Source of the DNA: CAVRXQ01 sp963725215
GTDB taxonomy: Bacteria > Actinomycetota > Acidimicrobiia > Acidimicrobiales > Bog-793
Direction of reading: 5' to 3'
Assembly (NCBI GenBank): GCA_963725215.1
Contig: CAVRXQ010000007.1
Coordinates: 434,001 to 498,000 of the forward strand
DNA: 64,000 bases
In this document: piece after piece, positions 35,532 to 44,851 of the stretch
Numbering within the stretch: position 1 is the stretch's first letter
Layout of the letters: each line of letters starts with the position of its first letter
Position numbers and translations under genes: made by a program
Notes under the pieces: generated by a model
What the model saw: the letters and a program-made list of their open reading frames with translations, nothing else
What the model was told of the DNA's origin: nothing
The model's database searches: none

Positions 35532-35897
35532 TCAGATGCTCGGTTCCATGAGCTCGATCCGGTTTCCAAAGGGATCGTTCACGTAGACGCGCTCGTAGCC
35601 CGGAATCGGCTCGTCCCCTTCTACCGCGAAACCCTCGCCGCGCAGGCGCTCGGTGAGTTCGTCGAGTCCCGAGACGAGAAAGGCCGGATGTGCTTTCTTC
35701 GCCGGATGAAACTCGTTCTCGACCCCGAGGTGTACCCTCACATTCCCGTTTTCGAACCAACAGCCGCCCCGTTCGGCGAGGTTCGGTGGTTTTGTGATCT
35801 CGGCGAATCCAAGAACCCTGATGTAGAAGTCGCGAGCGGCTGCCTCTTCACCGGGGGGCATTGCGAGCTGGACGTGGTCGACGGCGACGATCGTCAC
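35532..35897 (-). CDS. VOC-superfamily glyoxalase-like protein
   Basis: A 121-residue VOC protein: VDHVQLAMPPGEEAAARDFYIRVLGF at the start, WFENGNVRVHLGV in the middle, and VYVNDPFGNRIELMEP at the end. His and Glu in the usual metal positions (VDHVQL and RIELME) are present, so it may bind metal. The GTG start at 35897 gives the standard family length. The substrate is unknown; it is monocistronic. Confidence 0.82.
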   Translation of the reverse strand: MTIVAVDHVQLAMPPGEEAAARDFYIRVLGFAEITKPPNLAERGGCWFENGNVRVHLGVENEFHPAKKAHPAFLVSGLDELTERLRGEGFAVEGDEPIPGYERVYVNDPFGNRIELMEPSI

Positions 35898-35984
35898 CTG
35901 GTCATGCTTTCACGCCGACGTCGGACAGCGCGCGCGGCCACGTGCTGCACGAACAGCGTTGGCGGGTCCGTGTCTCGAGGTCGA

Positions 35985-37121
35985 TCAGGATTGGACGGTG
36001 ACAAGTGCGCCGAGTTGGAGCAACCCGTACGTGCGTTCTGCCTCCGTCCATGGCAGTTCAACGCAGCCGAAGCTTTGTGGGTACCCGTACTGGCTTCGAG
36101 CGATGTAGTGCACTGCGTCTGACCCATTGAAGTACGCGACCCACGAAACAGGATCCGAATACGTGCCGCCGAAGGGACTCGTACCCGACATCACTTGGTT
36201 TTCGAACCGCAAGTACACGGCAAATGTGCCATCTTCGGTTGGCGAAGCGGAGATTCCGGTGTTGGCGAGGGACTCGAGGACGACGCGGCCGTCCTGATAA
36301 ATCGTCAAGGTCTCTGGACGATTGTTGCCGACGTTCTTGTTCACGAGCGCGTAGGTGAATCCCGCAGAGTTGCGGTGCACGCTCGGCCGTCTCGAAACCC
36401 GGAGCAGAGTCGACCAGAACCCCGACGACATTCCGCTTTGCGGCGCGAGATTCTCGGCGCGGTCGAAGGAGACTAATGAGCTCTTGAAGATTTGCGACAT
36501 CGATCCCGGTGACCACAGCGCTCGCAGCGCCTGAGGAGCATCGCCGAGGAAAACGAACCGTCCGTGCGGCGCGTCGTACACGGCCCGCTCGAACTCGGTC
36601 TCGGTCCGCACGATCGGACGGCGTTGGTGCCAAGTGACCGGCAGGTAGCCGAGTTCGGCGAGCAGCTGTTCGGCGCGGACGATCGACCCACCCTCGGTGG
36701 TGAACTTCACGGTGTCCGTCGCGTTGAGGCGAGCTCCGTCCACCCCGACGACCCCGGCCGCTCCTCCCGGGATCGACACCGTGATCTCGCTGTCGGGCGG
36801 GTACCCGCCGAGCGGGGTGAAAACGAGGAGTCGACCCTTCGCCGACCAGGAGCCCGCCACCTGGGGGTTGACCACCGGGATCGCCGAGTTCGCAAGCACC
36901 GGAGCGGAGAATCGGATCGTGATCGGTGATGTCCCGCCGACGTTTTTCGTCCCAAAAGACGGCGAGATCGAGACCACCCGGAGCTTTGCGGCGCGCGTCG
37001 AGGCGGAGGCGCTGGTCGCAGCACCCAGTGTTGCCGCGCAACTCATCGCGACGACCAGCACGATCGAACGGCGGGTCCAAGACGACCTGCGCGCCCAAGG
37101 CGCGCGCCCTTGTTGGCTCAC
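35985..37121 (-). CDS. Secreted L,D-transpeptidase with Ig-like domain
   Basis: A 378-residue exported protein. The signal peptide (about 1-41) ends near SASAS. A Big_5/Ig-like domain (about 45-145) contains SPSFGTKNVGGTSPITIRFSAP, and a peptidoglycan-binding-like helical segment (AEQLLAELGYLPV) follows. The C-terminal YkuD domain has the catalytic cysteine in SFGCVELP and an upstream His in VHYIARSQYG. The usual SHGC is SFGC here, a variant that I believe occurs in actinobacterial members. Role: 3-3 cross-linking of peptidoglycan. Confidence 0.85.
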   Translation of the reverse strand: MSQQGRAPWARRSSWTRRSIVLVVAMSCAATLGAATSASASTRAAKLRVVSISPSFGTKNVGGTSPITIRFSAPVLANSAIPVVNPQVAGSWSAKGRLLVFTPLGGYPPDSEITVSIPGGAAGVVGVDGARLNATDTVKFTTEGGSIVRAEQLLAELGYLPVTWHQRRPIVRTETEFERAVYDAPHGRFVFLGDAPQALRALWSPGSMSQIFKSSLVSFDRAENLAPQSGMSSGFWSTLLRVSRRPSVHRNSAGFTYALVNKNVGNNRPETLTIYQDGRVVLESLANTGISASPTEDGTFAVYLRFENQVMSGTSPFGGTYSDPVSWVAYFNGSDAVHYIARSQYGYPQSFGCVELPWTEAERTYGLLQLGALVTVQS

Positions 37122-37201
37122 GCCTCCACTTTGCCGAGGCGAGGACAGGAACCGTTCGATGTTGTTTAAACCCGAAGCGCTCGGAGCGTCATCGTCCAGG
37201 G

Positions 37202-37735
37202 TTACCGACCGATGGTCGCGAGCAGAGTCGACATATCCTCGGCGTGCTCTTCTTCGACCGCCAGGATCTCTTCCATCATCCGCCGGGAAGTGGGATCTGA
37301 TTCACCGAGCCAGCGAATGATCTCCTGGTACGAGGAGACCGCGATCCTTTCGGCAATGAGATCCTCGCGGATCATGTCCTCAAGGCTCGTTCCCGGCACG
37401 TACTCCGAGTGGCTGCGCTCGACGAGCGTGGCGGGGTTCAAGTCCGGCTCCCCTTGGAGCTGCACGATCCGGGCGGCTACCTCGTCGGCGTGTCCCTGCT
37501 CCTCGTTCGCGTGCTCGAGGAACTCGTCGGCGACTGGAGTCGAGTTGATTCCCTGGGCCATGTAGTAGTGGCGCTTGTAGCGCAGCACGCAGACGAGCTC
37601 GGTCGCTAGGACCTGATTCAAGACGCTGATCACTCGCTCACGGTCCGCCCCGTACGACTCGGTGATCGGGCCCTGGTCGATGTGGGATCTCGCGTTCGCC
37701 CGCAGCGTTTCGATGTCACTGAGGAACTCGCTCAT
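37202..37735 (-). CDS. Ferritin-like / bacterioferritin-family diiron protein
   Basis: A 177-residue four-helix-bundle protein. Diiron ligands are seen in ATELVCVLRYKRHYY (helix 1 Glu), NEEQGHADE (helix 2 ExxH), LIAERIAVSSYQE (helix 3 Glu) and VEEEHAED (helix 4 ExxH). The pattern fits bacterioferritin-like ferritins for iron storage or oxidant protection. No haem-binding Met could be assigned. ATG start at 37735. It is monocistronic. Confidence 0.87.
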   Translation of the reverse strand: MSEFLSDIETLRANARSHIDQGPITESYGADRERVISVLNQVLATELVCVLRYKRHYYMAQGINSTPVADEFLEHANEEQGHADEVAARIVQLQGEPDLNPATLVERSHSEYVPGTSLEDMIREDLIAERIAVSSYQEIIRWLGESDPTSRRMMEEILAVEEEHAEDMSTLLATIGR

Positions 37736-37903
37736 CGCCGTCTCCTTGTTCGAGTCGCCCGAATCTAGGTCGGAATCTGCACCGAGTACCTCGGGTTCGC
37801 GAGCCTCGGAGTTCGGTCGTCTGACGTCGAGTCTGTGAGCGTTCTCCGGCGGGGCCGTTCAGTTCTCGGGTGCGTGATTCTTGCGCGAGACGTGGCGCGA
37901 CAC

Positions 37904-40474
37904 CTATTCGGTCCGCAACAAGCGTGCGATCGGCGTGCGAGCGGCGACGCGACCGGGCACGAACGCGACGATATTGGCGAGGACGATCGCGCCGACCGCG
38001 ACGAGGACGATCGGTACCACCGGGACCGTCGCTCGCGGGACGGCGTAGATCTCACGGGCGAACACCCTCCAAAGCGTTCGACCGGCGAGGATGCCGAGCG
38101 GCACGCCGACCGCCACGCCGAAGAAGGCGGCGATCGAGGCTTGCCAAGAAACAACCGCCCACAGTTGTCGCTTGACAAAACCGAGCGACTTCAAGAGCGC
38201 GAGATCTCGACTTCGCTTACGGACCGAAGCGACAAGTGTGAGTCCGAGCGCCAGTGCCGCTGCGATCGAAAGCCCTGCGGCGAGCGCGGCAGGCGTTGAA
38301 CCAATCGTCTTGTAGTTCACGATCTCTGCCGGTTGCTGGACCGACAACGCCTGGAAAGTTCCGCCGCCTGATCTCGGGTCGGCTTGAACCGCCTTCGAGA
38401 TCCGCGAGGCAATCTGTTCGATCGACGCCAGTGCCGCAGTTCGCGAAACGCCGTGCCGCACACGAATAACAACGATGGGGAGACCGTTCTGCAGCGGATC
38501 GGGGCTCGAGCTCGCGCGGCGGAGCGCCGGAGGAGCGATGTCCTCTTCGAGAAACACGCCGGAACCCATCGAGGGGTGCAGTGACTGCGTGTTGCCGATT
38601 GCCGGGAAGGTGGCTGTGCCAACGATGCGGACCCGAGTCGGCGGCACGTAGATCGGCGCGTCCTTTGGCGTGCCGTAACTCACGACGACCCAATCACCGA
38701 CGCGCTTGTGGAGCTGCGCGAGGGTCGCGCCGCCGAGGACAACCTGGTGGACGCCTTTCAGGCCGTGCCCAGTGAGGATCGGGGGTGAGATCGGCGCGTG
38801 TGCGTTCGTGAGCAACGCCGGGACGGTGACGCCGTTCACTTGGGGGTTCGCGAAATCGAATGCCGTCCAGCTCGCGACGTATCGGTCAGCCGAGAGCAGT
38901 CGATTCGAGAGCGTCGTGGGCACTGCGCCTCCACCCAGCTCTTCGATCGCGTAGTTCCAGTTCCAGCCGTAGAGCGCAGGGTGCGAAACAAGAGTGCCGA
39001 GACCGCTGCCAAATGTGACCGTCGTGACGAGGACAACGACCGCGACCGCCGCACCGAGGAACGCGGAGGCGATCGGCACCGCGTCGCGGCCGCGCCCGCG
39101 AGCGAGAGCGAAACGCAACCCGACGACCGTTGCGGGAGGCAGGCCGGCTCGCGCCGCGCGCTCGACAATCCGCGACGAATCGATACCGGCCACAGCGCCG
39201 TCACGAACAACCTCACGACGCATCGAGACGTAGGTGTAGGTGGCGGCGAGCCCCACGAGGCATGCGATGATGATGCCGAATCCCGTCGCGATCACAGTCC
39301 AATCGAAGTCGACACCGGGAGATGGATCGACCTGTCGTACGGCAGCGATAGGCGCAATGGGGGTAAGGGCGAGTCCCACCGCCGCGGCGAGGAACGCACC
39401 GACGACGATTGCCGCGACGATGCCCGTCAGCGAATCTGCCGCGATCATCGTCGGGCTTGCGCCGCAAGCTCGCAGGATTTCGAGATCTCGTCGATTCGTT
39501 CGGACTCCGCGTCCGATCGCCTGGCCGGCAATCACGAGCGCGGCGAGACCGGCGATCGCTCCAAATGCCCCGAGCGCGATTGATTCCGGTTCCGTCGCGC
39601 GTTCGACCTGCGCTTCGACGACCGAAGTGACGTGGAAGTCGTAGGCGCTGCCTCTCGGGAGCAAATCGATGATTTCATGCTCTGCTGCAATGACGTCCTT
39701 CGCCCCGCGATCGAGGCGGAGGTCGTACCTGGTGAAACCCGCGGCGCGATGGGCGATCATGATCCGGGTAAGCGCCGGCGTATAGAACGCGAAGACCGGG
39801 TACTGATCGACCTCGTCGTGCACCACCGAGTCGTCGAAGGTCACGATCCCAACGAGGCGCATCTTGAAGATCGTGAACGGACGACTCTTGGGAACCCCGT
39901 TCCCCGTCGACGCGAACGCCTGAGCGAACGTGTACGGTGCGAACGAGATCTCCTGACCGACGTGCCATCCGAGCATTCGCGCCGCCTCGGGGGTTACGGC
40001 GAACTCGTCGACACGCGCCGGATTCGGTACGCGTCCCTGATCGGCGATGACTCGATCTTGGGTGAAGTATTCACCGCCCACACTTCCGACGGTGCTGATG
40101 ACGTTGTTCTGGAACTCTGTCGGGAGATACGGTCGTCCGTTGCGACCGATGGGGGCCAGAAACATCTGCACTCCGCCACCGACGTGACGGACATGTGGTA
40201 AGTCGGCGATCTCGCGCGTGAAACTCCGCGAATAAAGGCACGCGGCAGCGGTCCTGCAGCCTCCGATATACGACAGAACCTGTAGGTGCGACGCGTTCGT
40301 TTTCGTTAGAGCGGCAGGGAAGGCCGACTGCGTGCGACGTGCCCCCACGATCGCGCCGATGGCAAGTCCGCCGATCAAGCCGACGATCAGCACGAGCGCG
40401 ACATATTCACCGCGGCGACGACGCAACGTTGTGCGGAATCGGTACGAGGCAAAGCGCGCGAGTGAGCTACTCAC
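37904..40474 (-). CDS. FtsX-like ABC permease (two FtsX domains), no adjacent ATPase
   Basis: An 856-residue membrane protein. An N-terminal helix (about 24-45) is followed by a large extracytoplasmic region. The first FtsX core lies at about 290-430 (GAIAGLAALVIAGQAIG). A second extracytoplasmic part and a final FtsX core (about 740-850: LSIAAALALGLTLVASVRKRSRDLALLKSLGFVKRQL) follow. Such permeases act with a LolD/MacB-type ATPase in lipoprotein or peptide export, or in cell-wall control. None is encoded nearby, so the partner must be elsewhere. GTG at 40474 is preferred. Confidence 0.85.
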   Translation of the reverse strand: MSSSLARFASYRFRTTLRRRRGEYVALVLIVGLIGGLAIGAIVGARRTQSAFPAALTKTNASHLQVLSYIGGCRTAAACLYSRSFTREIADLPHVRHVGGGVQMFLAPIGRNGRPYLPTEFQNNVISTVGSVGGEYFTQDRVIADQGRVPNPARVDEFAVTPEAARMLGWHVGQEISFAPYTFAQAFASTGNGVPKSRPFTIFKMRLVGIVTFDDSVVHDEVDQYPVFAFYTPALTRIMIAHRAAGFTRYDLRLDRGAKDVIAAEHEIIDLLPRGSAYDFHVTSVVEAQVERATEPESIALGAFGAIAGLAALVIAGQAIGRGVRTNRRDLEILRACGASPTMIAADSLTGIVAAIVVGAFLAAAVGLALTPIAPIAAVRQVDPSPGVDFDWTVIATGFGIIIACLVGLAATYTYVSMRREVVRDGAVAGIDSSRIVERAARAGLPPATVVGLRFALARGRGRDAVPIASAFLGAAVAVVVLVTTVTFGSGLGTLVSHPALYGWNWNYAIEELGGGAVPTTLSNRLLSADRYVASWTAFDFANPQVNGVTVPALLTNAHAPISPPILTGHGLKGVHQVVLGGATLAQLHKRVGDWVVVSYGTPKDAPIYVPPTRVRIVGTATFPAIGNTQSLHPSMGSGVFLEEDIAPPALRRASSSPDPLQNGLPIVVIRVRHGVSRTAALASIEQIASRISKAVQADPRSGGGTFQALSVQQPAEIVNYKTIGSTPAALAAGLSIAAALALGLTLVASVRKRSRDLALLKSLGFVKRQLWAVVSWQASIAAFFGVAVGVPLGILAGRTLWRVFAREIYAVPRATVPVVPIVLVAVGAIVLANIVAFVPGRVAARTPIARLLRTE

Positions 40475-40869
40475 GATCTCGCACTCGGTGCATTCTCCCG
40501 GAGCCCCCCGTCGTCCGAGCACCTATCGGTCGAGCCAGTGCCTAATAAAGCATCGACGTCGCGTGCCCGACTCGGCAAGGTTGCCAACCCATTGTCGCCG
40601 CCCGTGCCTGCACCACCTCTCGGTCTTCCGCCCCCCAACGAGCCGAGCGCGGCAATGCAGCCTCCTGGAATGGTCCCTGGTCCTGTTGCGTCGCGGCCGA
40701 GCGCGCTTGCTCGAAAGATCTAGATGCCGAAATCCGCGAGCACCGAGATTTTTCGGGTTAGACCCGGAGGGATCGTGCCCTCGTCTGCCTAGCCTTCACG
40801 GACAACTCGTCGGCGAAGCACCACCGCAGTCTTCATCGGATCTGTTGGCTCGGATTGAACTGACATGAC
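40475..40869. other. Gap at the left edge of the accessory zone
   Basis: About 395 bases. A 61-codon proline-rich frame at 40538-40723 is the only open frame of note, and it lacks homology or a good ribosome site. No RNA gene or repeat is recognised. Confidence 0.4.
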
Positions 40870-41280
40870 TCACGAGACCGCGGCTGAGCGACCGGATTGA
40901 AGCGCGAACCAGATGAGCGGGATCTGCACCGGAAAGCGGATCCAGAGAAGCACCTGGGTCGTGACGTCGTGGCCCCGTTGGGCAGTGATGGCGTCTTGCA
41001 GATTGGCGGGCCAGATGACCACCAACAGCACCGCGGCGGCGATCCCCGCCCACCGGTCCCGACTCCACAGCCCCACCGCGCAGATGAGCTCGGCGACCCC
41101 GCTCACATAAACGAGCGCAGTCCGCAGAGGGAGGAAATGGGGGACGATTCCGGCGAAGAACGCCGGATCGGCGAGGTGGACGACTCCGCTCACCGAAAAC
41201 GGAGCCGCGACTAACCAGGGAAGGTAGGAGCGGTACCGAGTGAGCCGTCGAACGCTGCTACCCGTTGCCGTCACCGGCAC
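40870..41280 (-). CDS. DoxX-like small membrane protein
   Basis: A 136-residue protein with four hydrophobic helices. FSVSGVVHLADPAFFAGIVPHFLP and VSGVAELICAVGLW follow the DoxX/MauE-like pattern (helix-His-helix, then GxxELxxAxGL). Function is uncertain; relatives are membrane oxidoreductase-associated proteins. GTG start at 41280. It is monocistronic. Confidence 0.75.
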   Translation of the reverse strand: MPVTATGSSVRRLTRYRSYLPWLVAAPFSVSGVVHLADPAFFAGIVPHFLPLRTALVYVSGVAELICAVGLWSRDRWAGIAAAVLLVVIWPANLQDAITAQRGHDVTTQVLLWIRFPVQIPLIWFALQSGRSAAVS

Positions 41281-41644
41281 ACCCTAGGTTCGGTGCCCCG
41301 AACGCCGGCACCGACAGGGAATCGACGGGGTCAGGGTCGCGCATCAAAGCGGTCGATTCACATTGCGGCGGCCACGCGAAGCCTCGCTCGATCGAGGTAT
41401 GCATGGAAATGTTGCCCGCCCTCAGGCACCACAGCGCGCGCGTCGATCTCGGGAAGCCCGATGTGCTTCAAGTCGTGAAGCCGGTGCGGGGCAAGCTCGA
41501 CTCCACAGACGCGCGACGTCGAACTCGACGGCCAGGACCTTTGCTCAGCTGCGCACCGGCGGGCGGAGCCACACGCGCTGGAATCCCCTTGTTGCTCAGT
41601 CGGCGCAGTGCGAGACTCGGGCGGGTCAGATGGGGGATCGAAGA
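41281..41644. other. Gap upstream of the GYD gene
   Basis: About 360 bases with no gene I can support. On the minus strand a frame near 41360-41480 reads protein-like (PEGGQHFHAYLDR), but I cannot place it in a family. It may be another gene remnant. Confidence 0.35.
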
Positions 41645-41965
41645 ATGCCCAAGTACCTGGTTCAGGCGTCGTATGTCGGTGATGGCGTGCAGGGGCTGCG
41701 CAAAGAGGGCGGCTCGGCGCGCCGAGCGGCTGTCGAAAAGGCGTGCGTCAGTGTCGGCGGCACCCTCGAATCTTTCTATTTTGCGTTCGGCGAGACCGAT
41801 GTCGTGGCGATTATCGACGTGCCCGACAACATCACTGCCGCTGGCGTCGCCCTCGTGATAGCTGCGAGCGGCAAGGTCAACATCAAGACGACCGTTCTCC
41901 TGAGCCCGGAAGACGTTGACGCAGCTGTGAAGGTTGGCGGCGACTACCGTCCACCGGGAGTATGA
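41645..41965 (+). CDS. GYD-domain protein
   Basis: A 106-residue protein of the GYD family (ferredoxin-like alpha-beta barrel). It starts PKYLVQASYVGDGVQGLRKEGG, and the middle carries LESFYFAFGETDVVAIIDVPD. The end is TVLLSPEDVDAAVK. The family is widespread in bacteria and of unknown function. The ATG is preceded by GGGGATCGAAGA. Confidence 0.8.
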   Translation: MPKYLVQASYVGDGVQGLRKEGGSARRAAVEKACVSVGGTLESFYFAFGETDVVAIIDVPDNITAAGVALVIAASGKVNIKTTVLLSPEDVDAAVKVGGDYRPPGV

Positions 41966-42674
41966 GCATTTAATTCGTTGTAGCACGCGGTGGTCGTAAG
42001 AAGTGGTCTCGGAAGTGATGTCGCTTCGAAGACCGCGACTGAGCAACGCCCGAGTTAGCGCAGTTCATGCCGAGCCTCTCGGTAGGCGCAGTTGAGCGAC
42101 AAACACCAGAGCGACCGCGTAAATGGCCAGCGCGCGGCTCAGGCCGAGTATGCGCGGATCGTTGCCACCTCCGTCGCGAACGCTTCGGAGCCTCCCCGAA
42201 CCACATCGCTGCGACAGGCGGAGGAAGGTGCTCGCGCGTTCCCGCCAGAAGGTCCTCCGGCATCGCCTCGGTCGCGAGTCCGAAGGGCAGCCAGATTCTC
42301 GTGCCCGAGTACTGGGACAGGGCGTGCCCGGGGAGCGCCGCCCCACTCGGCAGGCGAGACAAGGCCGCAGTGAAGGCTTGTCAATCGCTCGCGCCTGGCG
42401 GAGGGCCGTGAGCAGTTCGCCGTTGTAGCGAAATCCACCCGGACAGGCAAGCTGTGAAGTGAAGACGTTACGCCGCACGCGTCCCATCTAACAGTGATGG
42501 AGTCCCTTTGGGGCCATAATGCGCGCCGAGATAGGTCCTCGCGACTGACCCCGACCGCTGCCGGCTGAGTGCGAAGCAGTTCGGCACTTTCGCTATCGGA
42601 CTGCGGTTGCTTCCTGCGGCATTGTTAAAGCACTGCTAATTGTCACATGCACGTTGGGCTGCGATGATCCGCAG
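41966..42674. other. Long gap with no supportable gene; holds one copy of a dispersed repeat
   Basis: About 710 bases. Several overlapping short frames exist on both strands, none with a family signature. A minus-strand hydrophobic stretch near 42075-42140 (LALAIYAVALVF-like) could be a relic of a membrane-protein gene. The 42-bp repeat copy at 42517-42558 lies here. Confidence 0.4.
42517..42558 (+). repeat. Dispersed 42-bp repeat, copy 1
   Basis: This stretch matches 48143-48184 at 38 of 42 positions, in the same orientation. It starts TAATGCGCG and ends CGACCGC. Both copies lie in intergenic DNA of the accessory zone. Confidence 0.7.
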
Positions 42675-42899
42675 GTGAGAGAACGGCTGGAAAGCTACAC
42701 GGCGTACAGCGTCGGCTGCGCGATCGTCTGGGCCGTCATCTTGGCGGCCCTTGCGGCAACGGGCAAGAGGGAGAAGTTGCGCACCGTCTTGCCTGTTTCC
42801 GCGGGCTGGTGGATGGGTTGGACTTCGGCGACGATCGCTCGTTATGGCTACCCGCCACCGGTGTCTCGACCCCCGTGGGCACGCAATCGTCAGGGCTAG
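42675..42899 (+). CDS. Small membrane protein, unknown function
   Basis: A 74-residue protein: a short helix (RERLESYTAYSVG), a hydrophobic segment (CAIVWAVILAALAA), a basic loop and a second hydrophobic/aromatic segment (LPVSAGWWMGWTSATIARYGYPPP). The WWxGWxSATIAR pattern resembles small actinobacterial hypotheticals that I have seen, but no function is known. GTG at 42675 is the likely start. It ends 12 bases before the acetyltransferase gene, so they may be co-transcribed. Confidence 0.6.
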   Translation: MRERLESYTAYSVGCAIVWAVILAALAATGKREKLRTVLPVSAGWWMGWTSATIARYGYPPPVSRPPWARNRQG

Positions 42900-42911
42900 G
42901 AACTTCGCGCC

Positions 42912-43505
42912 GTGACGTCGACGTGGCACCCCAACGACTGGCCACCTGAGGAGTTGGCTGCCGGCTCGATCACTCTTGTTCGTTACCGAGGCGAAGAGGC
43001 GGAGGATCTTCGCCTGGCGGTCAATGAGAGTCTCGACCACCTGCGCCCGTGGATGCCGTGGGCTGCGGAGCCAACCGAGCAAGACCAAGCCGACTTCGTT
43101 CGTCGCGCGTCCGAGCAATGGGACAAGGGGGAGAGCTTCAGCTACTGGATACGAGAAGAAGAGAACGGACAACTGGTCGGAGCGGTCGGACTCCACCCGA
43201 GGGTTGGACCGGGAGCGATCGAGATCGGCTACTGGGTACACGTCGGGCGCGTGGGTCGCGGATACGCCACCGCGGCGGCCGAGGCACTCACAACTGCCGC
43301 CTTTGAAATGTCAGGGGTCAGGCGCGTCGAGATTCACTGCGACGAAGCCAACGTCGCCAGTGCGGCGATTCCTCGTCGCCTCGGTTTCCACCTCGATCGT
43401 GTTGTCGAAGACGAGATCGAGGCACCGGGCGAGACGGGCCGCGGCATGGTGTGGGTTGTGGACGCCGACAGTTGGAGAGCGCGCTGCGCTGCGACTGCAG
43501 AGTGA
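42912..43505 (+). CDS. GNAT acetyltransferase, RimJ/RimL type
   Basis: A 197-residue acetyltransferase. SLDHLRPWMPWA at the N-terminal side, LVGAVGLHPR, the EIGYWVHVGRVGRGYATAAAEALT acetyl-CoA loop (RGYAT) and VEIHCDEANVASAAIPRRLGFHLD are the RimJ/L pattern for protein N-terminal or small-molecule acetylation. GTG start at 42912. It is followed by a LysR fragment. Confidence 0.87.
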   Translation: MTSTWHPNDWPPEELAAGSITLVRYRGEEAEDLRLAVNESLDHLRPWMPWAAEPTEQDQADFVRRASEQWDKGESFSYWIREEENGQLVGAVGLHPRVGPGAIEIGYWVHVGRVGRGYATAAAEALTTAAFEMSGVRRVEIHCDEANVASAAIPRRLGFHLDRVVEDEIEAPGETGRGMVWVVDADSWRARCAATAE

Positions 43506-43539
43506 GATCCGCCAACGGAAATGTTGCGCCGCGCGCCGG

Positions 43540-43686
43540 CGCGACTACCCGGGAATCGAGTTCTGTCTCCAAAACGCGAGCTCTGCGGAACTCGTTCGCC
43601 CACTTCGTGAACACCGCGTCGACGTCATTCTCAGAGCGGTACCTGAGGAGTCAGCGTCGGACTTTAATTCGATCCCGCTCGCATGC
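43540..43686 (+). pseudogene. Fragment of a LysR-family effector-binding domain
   Basis: About 49 codons in one frame read RDYPGIEFCLQNASSAELV, then RPLREHRVDVILRAVPEE and FNSIPLA. This is the conserved first half of a LysR substrate-binding domain. No helix-turn-helix lies upstream and the domain is cut at both ends. It is a gene remnant between two acetyltransferase genes. Confidence 0.65.
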
Positions 43687-43702
43687 TCGTTAGCGTCGAA
43701 CC

Positions 43703-44503
43703 GTGAAAGTGCACGCTGACCTTCTCGAAGCCTATGACAATCAAGTTCGAGCGGCGGAGGCGAGCCACCTCGCGCCCGGTGTCTATGCCGAGGCGGACGG
43801 GCCAATCGTGCGGATCGTGGGCCAACACCAAGGTTTCATTAGCGCTCCCGTCGAACTCGGGATCGAAGGCGACGCCTTATCAGCGCTTATCGCTCGCCAA
43901 CGCGACTTCTTCGCTGAACGAGGCGAAGGTGTCGAGTGGAAGACCCGAGGCCACGACCGTCCTGCCGAGGTGTTCGAGCAGCTGCGAGCGGCGGGCTTCA
44001 CGCCGGAGGATCAAGAGACCGTCATGATCGGCCGCGTCGCCGAGCTGGCGGGCATGCCATCGCCATTGCCGCAAGGGGTGACGATACGACGCACGACGAA
44101 AGAGTCCGACTTGCAGGCCGTCGCCGCGATGGAGTCCGAAGTCTGGGGAGACGACCTCTCTTGGATGGCTAACGATCTCATCGGTCGGGTCGGTCTCGGA
44201 CCCGACGCGATAGCCGTGTTCGTCGCGGAGGCCGTCGGTCAGGTCGTCTCTGGCGCTTGGCTGGTCTCCAACCCGCCGACCGAGTTCGCCGGGCTCTGGG
44301 GTGGTTCCACCCGCGCCAACTGGCGAGGGCGCGGCATCTACCGCGCCTTAGTCAGAGAGCGCGCCCAACTCGCAGCTTCTTGGGGGGCGACTTACTTGCA
44401 GGTGGACGCTTCGGACAACAGTCGTCCGATCCTCGAACGTCTGGGTTTCATCGCTGTCACCACGACTACCCCTTACGTGTGGAAACCGGGAATGGGCCTC
44501 TAA
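43703..44503 (+). CDS. GNAT-family acetyltransferase
   Basis: A 266-residue protein. The first about 120 residues form an N-terminal domain without clear motifs. The C-terminal GNAT domain (about 127-260) has AVFVAEAVGQVVSGAWLVSN, the acetyl-CoA loop RANWRGRGIYRALV, and LQVDASDNSRPILERLGF. Substrate unknown. GTG start at 43703, with a second GTG two codons later. Confidence 0.83.
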   Translation: MKVHADLLEAYDNQVRAAEASHLAPGVYAEADGPIVRIVGQHQGFISAPVELGIEGDALSALIARQRDFFAERGEGVEWKTRGHDRPAEVFEQLRAAGFTPEDQETVMIGRVAELAGMPSPLPQGVTIRRTTKESDLQAVAAMESEVWGDDLSWMANDLIGRVGLGPDAIAVFVAEAVGQVVSGAWLVSNPPTEFAGLWGGSTRANWRGRGIYRALVRERAQLAASWGATYLQVDASDNSRPILERLGFIAVTTTTPYVWKPGMGL

Positions 44504-44851
44504 GAGCCTCGCCCTACATGCGTCACGCACGGTGGCTCAAGCCCTCGCTTGGATTGGGCCCCGGGCACAACGCGGCATATCGACGTTTCGAGGACACGAG
44601 GCGCGTCCCACAAGGCGCGCCATAGACGTTGGTGAGCGAGTCACTGAACGCCGGGCGGGGCGACGCTCATCCAGGACTCACCACAGACCATGCAGTTTGT
44701 GGTGCTGTGTTACAGGAGAGGACCCGGCCGACGGCGAAGAGTCATCGATTCGTGCTGTTTTCCTCTCGCCGGTTGATGTACTCCTACGGGTGCCGCTCAT
44801 TGTGGCCAAATGAATCCGAGTCGGCTTCACCCCGAGAGAGGAGCTGATCCC
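44504..44851. other. Gap between acetyltransferase and hydrolase genes
   Basis: About 350 bases; no reading frame, RNA or repeat that I can support. Confidence 0.4.

Noticed and set aside
40538..40723. 61-codon proline-rich frame
   Set aside because: No ribosome site, no homology and low-complexity composition; it could be chance in this gap.
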